This document shows positions 26,401 through 46,235 of a DNA stretch of 64,000 bases, piece by piece. The stretch is from Baylisascaris procyonis (taxonomy: Eukaryota; Nematoda; Chromadorea; Rhabditida; Ascarididae), in assembly GCA_037389465.1 (NCBI GenBank), contig JAZARR010000212.1, positions 1,382,001-1,446,000 on the forward strand. Reading direction: 5' to 3'. A program made the translations under genes and the position numbers. How positions within the stretch are numbered: position 1 is the stretch's first letter; each line of letters opens with the position of its first letter. Below the pieces are notes generated by a model. It saw only the letters and a program-made list of their open reading frames with translations, was not told the origin of the DNA and made no database searches.

Positions 26401-29400
26401 CTTGTTGGTCATTTTGTACTCAAATCCCATCACTCGTCTTTTTAACTGAACTTATTTGGATAGCGATAACGTTTTTTTTTCGCTAGCGAAAGCACTGTAA
26501 TTAACAGATAATAAATGGCCAAGATATTGTGAGTCGGTGCCCAGCAGTGACACGCCCCTCGAAGTTATTCGCTCTTATTTGGACGACGACACCATGGACG
26601 TTGCCTCTTAACGATGCGATCGCATTCAAAGAGGACACGAACTATGCTCTTATTACCATTCATCAGCACAAAGGGTATTTGATATACTCATATGAAACTA
26701 CATGCCTCTATGACTTACGTCTTATTTATATTTGTATTATTTCATTTTTATTTGTATTATTTTAACTCAGAATTTTCATTTGAAAGTATTAGATCCCCTT
26801 ATTCTTATGAAGCCATTTAATATCACTTTTATAAAAACCAGCAGCATACATCGGCAGATTTCGCCCTTTTAGTTTGTGGCCTTCAGCTACGAGATTAGAT
26901 GAGAAGCTTGAGGGAAGGAGAGCGGAGGAGAGAAGGAGGGGGAGTTGACAGTAGACATATATGGGTACCAACTTCTCATAGGTCACAAAGGTCATTTGTG
27001 TCTTTCATTTATGAATGAAGAACATGTTATTCAGGGTGCTGTACTTTCCTTGTTCCACTCTATGATGGTGGACAAGTCAGGATTTAAAAGCCGGGTGCAG
27101 TCCTTCCTCAGTCCAATCCTTTCAAGCTGGGGACATCCGTCACATATTTGAGAGTGACGCGGTGATTGCAAGGAATTAGGGAAGATTCGATCTTCATAAA
27201 GCGTAAGCCATGTATGAAGAAGGAACTCTTGCATTTGTAAAAAGCGAACAAAAATCCGGGTAACCAGTACGCTTGAGGGCTTTGTTCTTCAATAAAATAA
27301 CAGAAACACATTTGCAGGCAGCCGGTTCGAAACCTCTACTTAATTTCCGGAGAGCTTATCACCGATTTTGAACGACGTACAGGCTTCCAAACGGAGCTTA
27401 ATGCTGTGGTAAATGGTCATGAACTTAATGGTTTAATGTATAGGAGCTGTATCTATAGTGACATTGCCCAACCTCTCTTATCGGCACCTCACGTAACAAC
27501 CACTACAGGGACTGGTCTAGTACATACGTGCTATGCGCATGGATTCGACGATTACAAGGTTTGTGAAGATCAGTTGTTCTGTTTTTGTGGATTTGAAGCA
27601 ACCGAAGAAAGGCTAGTGAACTCCAACGATGAGAGGTTAAATTTCTGCCCTCCCCTTTCCCTCTCTTCGATCTTTTCTATATTCCTATCTTGTGTTGCGA
27701 TCTTTTCTAACCGCAAAGGCGATGTGAAATTGGATATTTAGGTAGCAATATACTAATTAGTTTCTTAGGCTGCATCGAGCGGTTTTAAGTCATCTTGCAA
27801 GTAATAGCAGCATTTCAGAGTGATGTGACATGATATTCAACGATTTTTGTTTCACACTGATCCGTCTTCTGATACAAACGCATTTCACCTGAGTCGGAAA
27901 GACTTTCAGTCGCTGATTGAATTTGAGGGTTGATTATTTTCACTACAAATTTTTTAAGCATTTGATTTGTTGTGGGAAAGAATTCCAGTAAGTTTAGGCT
28001 GTATAAGTTATTTATTCTACAAGTTCCTGCTCTTTCATGCTGTGTACTTGATAATGCAGTAAATCTTGCTGTCGGTGAAAATTTTCAACGAATATATCTT
28101 TAAGAGTAGCTATCGATTGTTGAAAACAACCTTTTATTGCAGCTGGCAATAAGACATGGCGATAAGATAAGTTGTTTTGTTGATGAAAATGGAAATTACT
28201 CACGTCAGCTGGGTCATGCACTCGATGGCAAATCAGTATTGGGCGAGGGACAAGAAGCTGCTCTGCAAATGCTCAAAAAGGACGTTGTCTATACTCATCC
28301 GTACACACATTCTTATCCCTACGATTGGAGAACAAAAAAGGTGCATTACTTTCTATGTTGTACTAAGTTAGTGTCGAAGTTATGTAGAGAGGGGAAGGAA
28401 GAGTTGCGTTTTGTTTTTAGTGTAATAGTCGATATGCGATAAACTTTGCACATTGATGGTTTATTACTTTGCTTTGCTGTGCGTAATTGGTTGGCTCGTG
28501 AAGTGTTTTCCGTAATAGGTGTTGTTCAGAATGTTTGGGCTTGCTTTAAGGAAGTGTTATTTGACTTGTACACAACTTGTATAACAGTCGAATGATGGAA
28601 AAATTCCTATGCACTGAGGCAGTTTAAGGTTTCTTTTTTGAAAGCACAGTCACGACTTGAAAGATAATGACGGTTAATGAAAGATATAAAGTGACACGAA
28701 AAAGGGTATGCCATTTATTTGACTCATTTAGCCATCAATTAATTTGCTCCTGGTTGAAGCTGAGGCGTCTTTTTCCAATAAGAGACAATCCGGACGAGTG
28801 CTTCGTGTGTGGCGCTGATATTGAAATGGCAAGGAAAATGCACTCAATGAGAATCAAACAAAATCTCCGATAACGGAAATATGCATACGGTTTTAGCTGT
28901 CGGAAAAAGTGCTCGCGAGGAGTAGGAAGTGAAATAAAAACTCTTCGGTGTGAGCTACGAACAAAAATGAATATTTTTTCGTCTCAGGAGCCACAGGACC
29001 GAGTTTGTTTTGAAGTTTAAAACGGCGAGGCCTCATTTACTTGTTTAATTTATTCGACGGTTAAAACCGCAGATCAAAAATGTCGCGACGAACTTGAATG
29101 TCTCAAACCACTGGTTCGACATTTTTTCTTTTAGTATTATTTCAAGGGAAGCTTCATGAATTTGCACTGAATTAGGAATAGGTCTGCGTAGTGAGGATGC
29201 AGCTTACTAAACGCAAGGCACTCTGTCCTTGAAAGGGACTACTTCAGCAAGTTTTTTTCACTGGTGGTTTGGACTGTAGCGATATTTTCAAAGCAGTTGT
29301 GAACTTTTATTGTGATATATGTACCCGCTCAATGAAACATTTTCTCAAACCGCAATAACGGGGAGTATGGCAAGGAAATTGGTGCTTCCCGTATCTTATC

Positions 29401-32400
29401 GTCTATTTGTTTTCTAATGTTTGTTGGCAGTTGTATGCAGGTGATGATCCTAGTTGTATGATATGCTTTCTGCCTTTCTAGCCGGTAATTATTCGCAGTA
29501 GCGAGCAATGGTTTGTCGACGTCTCGCAAATCGGTGCACAGGCTGCCGAACTTATTCGCGAAGACACTATTCCTATCGGCAGCTCTCTTTCAGGTGATAT
29601 TTCTTTATGTCCAGCATCGTTTTGATTCAGAATACTTTTTCATCTGCTTATTAAGTTGTTGGGTTCATATTCCATTCTTTTGCCAGTTTGAGTGGTATTC
29701 TATGCAATAGTGAGCGCTGCTGGAAACTTATTCGCGCATTCTTTGATATACACTCGTGGATAAGCGTCATGTCGTTGTGCAGCCTGAAGTTGAGATCATA
29801 TCACCTGCAGAAAATCAAAATGTGCCTTTCTTGAGAAACAAATCGTTCTAAAACTTTTTCTAAAACTTTATTGCGTCGTAGCTTCCACGAGCTCTTTGCA
29901 GTGCCGATTCTTATTAGATCATCAGTTAGTTTATTTGGCTTATGTTATCTCACTTCACTTTCTTGATTCCCTTTTTGCATATAAGGCCGCAACATAAAGG
30001 TGTATAGTGTTCTCAACTCCTTTACCTTCGGTCTTATCACTCATTTAATTTCTTATCGTGAGTGCCTAGGTGTACTTTTACCACTCGTTTATAACAACAA
30101 AACCTTATATAATTTTAAAGCCTATCATTTTATAGTTTATGCAGCCGAAAAACATTCTGTTCTTTTTCACATACCAATCTCTTCGAGCCTATAAAGATTG
30201 AAGGGTTTCGGTAAGTACTGTTATGTAACAAAGAAACACTCGGTGACTGTTCCAAACTATCATCGTCGTCCAGCTGTCCCGGCATCAGAACATCCTGAAG
30301 TAAGGCAGCTCCAAAATATCACCAGTCTCAAAACGTCATATATGTGTTATCAGGCTTTCGAATCAAAGTGAATATTACCCGTAAGTACTGAAGTCGGTTT
30401 TGATTGGCTAATCTGATATTCAGTACGAAGTCGAATTTGAATATTCCTGGAGTAGTGTGCCTATCGTATTCTATGTCGTAATTTAGATAAGCGAGAAGCG
30501 TTGATAAGTCAGCTAAAGAACCGACCTGCATGGTGTATTTCACGACAACGAGCATGGGGAGTACCAATTCCTGCGTTCATGAAAGAGGGTGGTGCTGTTG
30601 TGATCAGCAAGGAAATCGTAGAGGCGATCGCGAATAGAATCGAGCTCGAAGGATCGGATGTATGGTGGGAAGTTGACGCACAAGATCTCTTCCCTCAAAA
30701 GGTCGTTTTTGTTTTAATGCTTATTCCTGTTCCTGTTCTGACACTCATAGAAGGCGGATAAGGAGGAAAATGCAAAATTGGTTCCTCCAGTAAATGTTGA
30801 AACAGTTAGTTTTAAGGAATTTATGGAATTTGAAGTATGTAATTAAGATGGTTATATTCCGCTTTAATACGATATGGCCAATGACTTCCTAATATACGAG
30901 CTTGTCTTATTCCTTTTAAACGAAAGATAATGGATAATTTGGCTGTCAATAAGTAAGGCGAAGATCGTGAAGCTGCCTAAGCGTCTGCCATCTGAAAGGT
31001 CGTGCTTATGCCGAATATTGTTTCTTGGGACATGCTTGTTGCTTGATATTCAACGGTTTTTATTGCAGTATGTTTATATTTTTGCAGCTGAAAACCAAAT
31101 ATGAGATTGATGAATCATGCACTCTAAAGAAGAGTAAGGATATCATGGATGTGTGGATGGATAGTGGGATGGCATGGGGATGCGCCAGGAATGCAGAAAG
31201 ATGCGGCGAGATGGCAGATCTTGTCGTCGAGGGTGTCGACCAGTTCCGTGGCTGGTTTCAGTCTCTCCTACTGACTTCCTTTGCGTTACAGGTACTGCTC
31301 GGCATAGTCCGCTGCCTTATTTAGAGCTTATTTCGTCTAGAATTTGTTTCGTTCTCCTTTTTGTACTTCGGCATTGATAGTCAGGTTGACTGTGGCATTA
31401 AACTGTGGTAGCGTTAAGTGGGTTTTGCTTATTATCGTGTAGTTTGAAGTGGGATATAGCCGTTATGTTCATTCATTGAAGTGCATTTCAGTTGTGTCTT
31501 ACTGAATGTGACTTAAGACAACGATTATTCGTGTGAGAAAACCTCAAGTAAAGACTTCTCTTTCTGAGTTATATCACTTTAGAAATCATGGTTATTTGGT
31601 TTTTGCAGTAGCTTGTATAGTAATCACCGACTATTCCTTCTGAAGCGAACAAGTTAGCTGGTCGCTGATCATACTTGGCTGGTGTTGAAATATCATTTGG
31701 TAGTGTAGTTTTTAGTCACAGCCATTGAGATGGTTGACGTTCGTGTAAAGACACCAATAATAAAAGTGAAAGATGGAAGAGATAACGCTTGCAAGTATCA
31801 ACAATCCCAAAAGGGTTCTTCATAGGTGGACTCCACCGTGAAGTTCGCGAAACTTATCGATAGCTGATCGGGCAAAAATTATTGATGGTGGTCAACTTAT
31901 CCACGGTTAATCCATGGTCTATCTGATTTTTCGTTTCTTCGTTATTGTTGCGTTATTCCTGAAGTTGGAATGCCGTTTTTTTTTTTTTTTTTTCAAATTA
32001 GTGGACGCATTGTTTTCAAAGAAAACACTTGGATATCAGGAATTTCTATTTCGTTGTTGCTTTAAGGGGAAGCCTCCTTACAAGAGGATATTGGTACATG
32101 GATTCGCAGTCGATGAGAACAAGAAGAAGATGTCGAAATCAGTTGGGAATGTGATCGATCCAGACGTGGTTCGCATTTTTTATGATCTGTTTTTGTCACT
32201 GTTAATTGCACACCGATCAGGGGTGATCTTTTTTTCATGAGATGAGCGAAAAGAGCAAAAAATTTTCTATCTTTTCTAGCAATGTAAGAATCATCCTTTG
32301 CCAATTGTTATGTGCAATTACGGAGAATTTATTGTATGCGCTAGCTTGATTGCTGTCGTTCTGGGGACGGGGAGAGGGAATTTTGATTGTTTGAGTTATT

Positions 32401-34300
32401 GCTTCTGAAGTCGTTTAGATCTCATTTCTGGAAGGAAACATTTATTTCTTGCGATGCTTATATAGATATGCGGATTTTCCTGTTTTTCTCGTCATTTGTT
32501 ATATTCAAGTTTCAACGAAGCCACTGATTATGTTAGGAGCAGATAAGGTTGGTGGGTCCAACGTTCATCTGTTGGTCACTCACGTAAATGTAAATTCATG
32601 ATTATGGTATCAAATTAAGCGAATATTCTTGAAGAAAAGGATTTGGTTGAATGAGCAATTGCTTTTTTGCCGTTTTGCGCTGAAATGGTTCGAAACGAGG
32701 AGTGATTCATTACTGATTTTTTTTTTTCATGATCCATTTTCAAAAGCTCAAACAGATTACAGACGGATCGTTGAACTCCGATGCTTTGGGAGTCGATGGA
32801 CTTCGGTTGTGGGTGGCACTGTACGGCAGCGAAGGCAACGACGCACGACTGGGTGCAAGTGTGATAGCAGATATAAAGAAAAAAGAGACACAAATCAGAA
32901 ACTCGTTCCGATTTCTGCTTGGAAGTCTTCATGGATTTGACAGAAACGGCCAACTAGAAGGACACCCACCGTATCTTGATCAGGTTCCTTACTCACACCA
33001 CCACAGGCTGTGAATTAGAAGCATAAGGAAAGAAAAGAAGTGCGAAAAAAGGTGTAGAAATTTCTAAACGGGTGCATTGATTTTTAAACACATTTGTTAT
33101 TTCAACGAAACTAATATTGCTAATAATAAGTATGGGAAAAAGAAAAGTATAAAGTGATGAAGCAAAGGAAAGTATAGTGGCTGACTTGGGCAGTGAAGTT
33201 GGCGTTTTAGCTAGCCTCGATGTGGATATCACCACTGTGTTGTCAGCGGTACCTTTTCTCGATTATAAAAGTGAACTTCTTTTGCAGTATATAATGCATG
33301 AGACTTCGAGATTTGTGAGGCGATGCGTTAATAGCTACAAGCAGTACAAATTTCGTGTGTTTGCCAACGAATTCATTCAATTCCTGCAACGTCCACTTAG
33401 CTCTCAATTCATCGTTAGTCCTCCATTTCTTTTCTAATGTTTTATCATATTTTTCTTACATGTTGAAACCGGGGAGAATGGGGGGGAGATCTCTTTGCAA
33501 GTACTACTGAACTGTTCATCTTATGGCATCCATTGTGATGAGATGGGATTCGCCTGTTGTGTACCTTCCTTCCTTCTACGTTCAAAAATGGCTTCTACAT
33601 GCGTGATTTTAGGTCGACCGCAATATTCTTTCCCATCGTAGCGTCTTTATCACTGATGCGATTGTTTTTTTTTTCTTTCTTTGTACTGATCTGACGAAGT
33701 AAAAGTTATCCTGCATTGAGGCACCTGGTAATTTACCGTTTAGGTGTTTCCAGTTGATTTAAATCCCGATGTATAACAACTTCACTGTTGTCTTTATTTT
33801 TCTCAAACTTCATGTTGACATTTGTACGGTGGAGCATAGAATGGCGTATGTCTCTGTACTGAGTAGCGAAAGCATTGTGCTTCGTTGCAGTTGTGGTTTA
33901 GAGGGAATTTGTTGAATTGTTTACAAGATGATGCCACAAACTGTACTCTAGAGCACGCTGAAGGATCGCCTATATTGTGGTTCACAAGTGGAACGACGCC
34001 ATGCGCAGAATACCTTTTACAACGTGGGCTTGAATTTGGTGGCACTTATTTGGCCTGTGTTGCCACACCTGGCAGCCGAATTTCTCCAAAAGCATCCGTG
34101 TATTCGTGACCCAGATGAGGTTTTCAAGTGAGTGTTGTTTCGCATTCAGTACGCGAAATTGTGCTACTGAGGCTAACATAAAAGTGAGCATGGATAAAGG
34201 GAAAAGGGCACGTTTTTCATGTTTACTCCCTCTAGTCACCTCCAATTGGTAACGGAAGGAACAGGTTATAATTGTGATAGTAATGTTTATTCTTTATTGG

Positions 34301-34360
<60 letters not shown>

Positions 34361-35590
34361 CAGAACGAGATAAAAAAACTCGGGCCGGTGGGTGTACATC
34401 CAGTCACAAATATAGGCAATGGGGTTTTTTTGAAGACGAATGAGAACTGCGGTTTTGCTTGTTAGCCTACGTGGTTTTATCTGATTTTTCGCGTTAATCA
34501 AAAATCGGACAGTGATACAGAAAAAGAAGTATCGATTTTTCTTGGTTACATATTTTCGCCGGTGGATTGCATTGTGGAGCATTTAAGGCTGTTAGAATTA
34601 TCGCTGCAGGAAAACGGAAGAGATCCTTTCGAAAAGATACGATATGGATATCGATTCGTATGCCATCGTAAAGTGGGCATTTGGGTTACGAGCCAAACTC
34701 TTCGAACTTATCGGTGATGGCACACTCGAAAAGATGGTTCGTTCTTTGTTTCTATTATATCGTGGGAGCACTGTTTCAAGGTGGGGGACATGGAGGTAAG
34801 AGGGGAAGTGGGGGAGAGGAGGGAAGAGAGGAAGAAGTAAGCCGGGATGGTGAGATTCGCTTCCTTAATTGACTAATTTGATTTGATTGGTCCATTTTTA
34901 AATAGCTGCCCAAAGCGTCCCTACGTATTGCCAAACACAATGGTTAACATAAAACATGAGTGCCCATGAAGTTCTGGCTGATATTTGAGGAGGCCGTTTG
35001 AACCTGTGCTTAAAAATTGGCGGCTTTATTGCAACAAGAACGCCCCGACCTCGTGTCTCAAGCTTGAATGAAGGGAAGAGGAAAGGTAGAGAACCAGTCA
35101 GTTGTTATAAATGGCGAGATGACGAATGCGTGAGGTGGACGTCTTGAAAAGCGGCGAAGTGTGGATCTAGGTAGGTTTTCTATATTCTGTTTTCAAAGTA
35201 GCTATAGAATTTTCACTTTGGTTTTTGAATGAGGCTTTCTTAAATGAGTACTTCATTTGAAGCTTCAGCATTCGAAAGCCTAAAACGATTAAGGGGAGAA
35301 TCTAAAAGGATTTTCTTCAGGGTGCCCGCATAGAATGTGGCAACGATGAGGCACAACGATTATCGCTACTACAGAAAGAGGATCATTCGTTTCACTCGGA
35401 ACTGGTTGAAATCCTCGGAGTATCTATGGTCGATATCGTGAAGCGAGACGATGCAAAGCGCTATCTCGACGTGCAGCTTGTCCCCAGTGAAGGCGATTAT
35501 TGTGGTCGTTGCCGCAAAAAGAACCGCCATCAACCGGACAGATATTGCGTTCGTTGTGAGAATGCTTTGAAAGAATATGCTGAGTTCTAG
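23403..35590 (+). CDS. IARS2: Isoleucyl-tRNA synthetase, mitochondrial (bacterial-type)
   Basis: Class I enzyme that charges mitochondrial tRNA-Ile. Seventeen exons fit consistent phases: 23403-23588, 24275-24469, 24936-25150, 25716-25803, 26508-26674, 27318-27558, 28143-28340, 29482-29593, 30499-30701, 30751-30834, 31088-31291, 32067-32168, 32747-32983, 33288-33413, 33952-34128, 34596-34736 and 35321-35590. The total is 2946 nt, 981 residues (human about 1012). The HIGH-type motif PHVGH is at residues 79-83. [13 protein letters not shown] (about 253) and the segment through [16 protein letters not shown] form the CP1 editing domain. [17 protein letters not shown] and DVWMDSG follow, then KMSKS at 652-656, the helical anticodon-binding domain ([14 protein letters not shown]) and a C-terminal CGRC...CVRC zinc ribbon. 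Weak points: the N-terminus starts bluntly at MNWHIPQ with no clear mitochondrial presequence; intron 2 needs a GC-AG donor; the acceptors at 33951 and 34595 end in TAG with poor pyrimidine tracts. Confidence 0.93.
34303..34359. repeat. (TAA)n microsatellite in IARS2 intron
   Basis: About 19 copies of TAA lie in the intron between the 34128 and 34596 splice sites. Long Asn or Ile open frames across it are artefacts of the repeat. Confidence 0.95.
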
Positions 35591-37112
35591 TTGTTTGCTT
35601 CATCAGGCCTTGCGGAGTTCTCTCTCAAATCAATGCAATCCGTTCCGCATTGCTCGATTCTTTTGCTTCGTGTTATTTGTGTGAGTCGAGAGCCGAATTA
35701 GATGAGTTGGAGCCGAATTCGGTAACCAAACTAATAAGGCTATCTGATCAAGAAGTTGTTCTATATGCTAAAACGGCATATGTTTATGATAGCTTGTTGA
35801 CGTTGCATTATGAAAAGATGGCTTGCGAGTGCTGGGCGTTGTTTTTTATTGCTTAAAGTGTTGTTGAATACTATTATTCTTTTAGCTATTGTTACTAAAC
35901 CAGCTTATGAGTCACATTTTGCAGCTATGTTGCTTAAATAATTGCCTGAAGCAACTCAAAGTGGTCACCTGTGATCGGAAAGTGATTGCATTATAATTCA
36001 GCAGCCTCAAAAGGAAGTTTGCGATGGCAATTGACCTGTGCATCCATTGATTCAAATGCCTGTAGCATAACGTAACAGCCGCATATAGCGAAAAGAAAAT
36101 TTCTGGTACACATATGTACAATTGAGATATTAGAAGAGTGTCAGAGATGCGATCAGACCGTTGCTCATCACCTGAAATTTCATTAACCTTTCAGAGTACG
36201 ATGCAGTTTTTTCTTACCCAGCATCGACTTCTTTGTCATCTTTCCTCAAAAGCTATGCATATCTATATTCTGCTCAAAAGAATAGCAGAAACGAAAATGG
36301 TATACAAAATTGTGGCGCTGAAAAGGCTAGCTGAGAGCACGGTCTGAGAAGAATCCCGATTTAGTCGTGACCAAGTCTGGGGTCGACGTCGAAGTACCCA
36401 TGGCTATATGTAAATGGGTGAACTCTCGTGGTGACCAATACAGGATTTTACTCAGACTCTTGGACACAAAGATTTGGTAAGCCCTATCTGCCAAGCAATA
36501 CAATGCTTCCCGGAGTATCCGCGAGAGACCGAAGCCTAACCAAGCAGCTCGTAATATCCTGCTGACCGACCATCAACCAAAGCATTCGCTTTTAGAGATC
36601 AAACATTTCAAAATGATAAGCCTGCAGCTGTTTGCAGTCCTTCCATAAAGTTTGGTCACCCGCAGACTATAGATCATTTTAAATCCTTGAACTGAAACTC
36701 ATCAGCCAAAAGTCCTTAGAAATAACAATCCGCACATCTTAGGATCCTCAAAATTTTCAGCGATTCTGCCGAAAGATGCAGATATTTCGTAATGGAGCCC
36801 ACACAAATTTGTTGAAGGAACAGTTTCTTGAAATCTTAACTCCACAAAATTCCTGTGGCAAAGAACTCAAACTTTTCTTCGCTGTCGCCGAATGTACAGT
36901 TCCCAGTGCCATACAAGCTATGGGATTCGGCGACTGTAAAGTAATTTCATTTTCGATCGAAAAAAAGAACAGTATAATGTGTTTGTGTTAATGTCTTAAA
37001 TCAGTCTCTTCTTTTGCTTTAACTATCCCTCACGAAATGTTGTTTTGTACATGATAAGTTTAAGAGTTTGTTGAACGGGGAGGTGGTGGCGCACTGCCAA
37101 TGTTTTATATTG
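35591..37112. other. Convergent intergenic region between IARS2 and PHAF1
   Basis: It holds both 3' flanks. No canonical AATAAA was noticed close to the IARS2 stop; on the PHAF1 side an AATATAAAA-like variant lies just beyond its stop. A less AT-rich stretch at about 36335-36650 is open for about 45 codons on the plus strand (with KSGVDVEVPMAICKWVNSRG), but I recognise no family and see no ATG-initiated gene. Confidence 0.6.
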
Positions 37113-44192
<7,080 letters not shown>

Positions 44193-45823
44193 CGTTCGGC
44201 TGATGCCCTGAAACTGTTCTCTCCCCCCGAATAATATAGAGAAGATGCTCATACCGCAATAACTTTCTGACATATATAAATACGTAGTGGTCAGTCATTT
44301 TGGTGACTTCGTCAAGACGATAAGATGGTAGTTAACGAAAGAAGACGGAAAGTTACTTCACGAAAGGATACTATTTCGATGCACAATTATGCTAAATCAG
44401 CGTGGCTAAGATGCAACGATGAGTCAGCGATAGAAACCACAAAAAATCAATCCACGATGAGGTACTTTTGTTGCCCAATTGAGGATTATAACATTGTGCG
44501 ATATTTAAATCCAAGCCAAACAAGTCATATGCAGAAACAACCTCGACGACCATCGACACCGAATGCGATAATGCACTCAGCACAACCATTCACAAGTTAA
44601 ACACTTTAACGTGAAATTATCGGTCAGTCATCGATTGATAGCCAAAAGCATTACTAAGGTTGACAATAATTCAATCAACTATAATTGAGATGAATATGAG
44701 AACGACGGAATTACAGTTACCTATAATCGTGATCGTAACTCAGTAGCTGAACTGAACTGAATGCATCAACATACACTTCAAATCCAGGAAAAAACCTTAA
44801 GCTTCAGGTGAACACTTCTCCATCGAAATTCGTTTAGTAAAAAAAAAGACTCCGCATAAATATTGTTACAAAAAGAGATCGCTCGGCAATACTGAAACAA
44901 CGCAAATAGCAACAAAGTAATAAGCAACCAAAAATCTAAAAATGCAAAATCAATTTCAGTGAGCGTCGCACATGCAAGCAATGCGCCTCGAATGAGCAGC
45001 TATTAATTTCTGGCTCAAGCTCAGTTCTACAGAAAAATCATGCAAAAGAAATGCCACCACTGAACATCCTTTCAACAAAGGTGGTACTCTTCATCAATGC
45101 TACTGCTTATCACAAGTCCGCTATTAATGCGAGTCTACAGGCTTTGGCTTTATTTATCAGTTTAAAAAAAGGAAAGAGAACGCTCTTCTATGAGGCATTC
45201 GATGATATGTTCACATTAGTACTTCAGTACGTGCGTTGCAGACGACGATGTCAGCGCAAATAAACATATATAAATACAAGGAAGGGTTGCTCGATACACC
45301 ACTCTCCTCAGTGATACTGTAGAAATAAATAAATAAAAAGACAACACGTCGAATCGCCTTAAATGAATTCAAATCTAATCACGACAACTCTTGCCACTTT
45401 GTAATTTATCATTCGAGAGCCGATTGTTAATCACTTTTTAACGGAAGCTGATTCGCTTAGATTACTTTCTTCAGCAAGTCTACTCACATAACTTTCAGTC
45501 TCATTTTTTTCATATTGTATGTTATCTTGTTCTAACCTTCTGTTTTGTTTTAATATGTCGAACAAAATCATTCAACATCTATGGTTTTCAATAATGTTTT
45601 CTTATTGCCTCATTTAGCACTTCAACGAAGAATCCCAATGGAAATGCCTCAACAGTACTTAGTCAATAACGTTTTCTATAACGTTTGCTTCACATCAACA
45701 ACATCTTACAACCACTACAATTACACATAAACCAGCGCGTTGAGCAGGAATAGAGATGAGCAACTCTTCCCCATATATTTCACCTTGCTACAACCTCACA
45801 AACAATTAATAAAATCAAGTAAT
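44193..45823. other. Region upstream of PHAF1, no gene recognised
   Basis: AT-rich sequence with only short chance open frames. Any PHAF1 promoter or leader-acceptor signals would be here or just beside the start. Confidence 0.5.
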
Positions 45824-46235
45824 TCATCGGCGATTCACAATTGCGAATTCTTTCGCAACTATCGCAACAAAAAAACGCGCAACACTGTGAATATGCTGCT
45901 GCTGGCAGCCGCCGTCACATGATGCCGTACGAATACGCGACGCGCGTAGCGGCGCGGTATGCGACAGCGCGTTATAGTTTTGCGGCGAGTGCGGCGCGAA
46001 GTTGTTGAGGTGTTGCTGACACTGGTAAACCGCCGACGACCGCATGGAGGTGGGTTGATCTTTAATTTTATGCAAATTTTTCTCCTTCAGTGTTATAACT
46101 CTTTCATATGCCGAAACAAGCTCGCTGAAATCGACAAGATAAGCGCCGGTGTTCGCGACGTTACGCCTCTGTGCCGCGCGAGCAACGTTTACGTCGTTCG
46201 CGCACTGTTCCAACTGAACATTCGTGAGAACAGTC
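45824..46235 (-). CDS. Candidate exon, coiled-coil-like, unrecognised
   Basis: On the minus strand TTTCTAG (AG at 46237-46236) opens a long frame ending at a stop at 45824. The first 60 codons have real-protein texture and helical, heptad-like spacing: TVLTNVQLEQCANDVNVARA, QRRNVANTGAYLVDFSELVS and AYERVITLKEKNLHKI. After about SMRSSA a GTTTAC could be a donor, and the rest (Ser/Gln/His-rich, GC-rich) may be intronic or a low-complexity tail. No upstream exon was found to pair with it, and no family is recognised. It is on the same strand as PHAF1 and about 1.6 kb upstream, so it may be the end of a neighbouring gene. The plus strand also has open frames because of high local GC. Confidence 0.4.

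Noticed and set aside
34274..34465. Poly-Asn/Ile open frames
   Set aside because: They are translations of the TAA microsatellite in an IARS2 intron.
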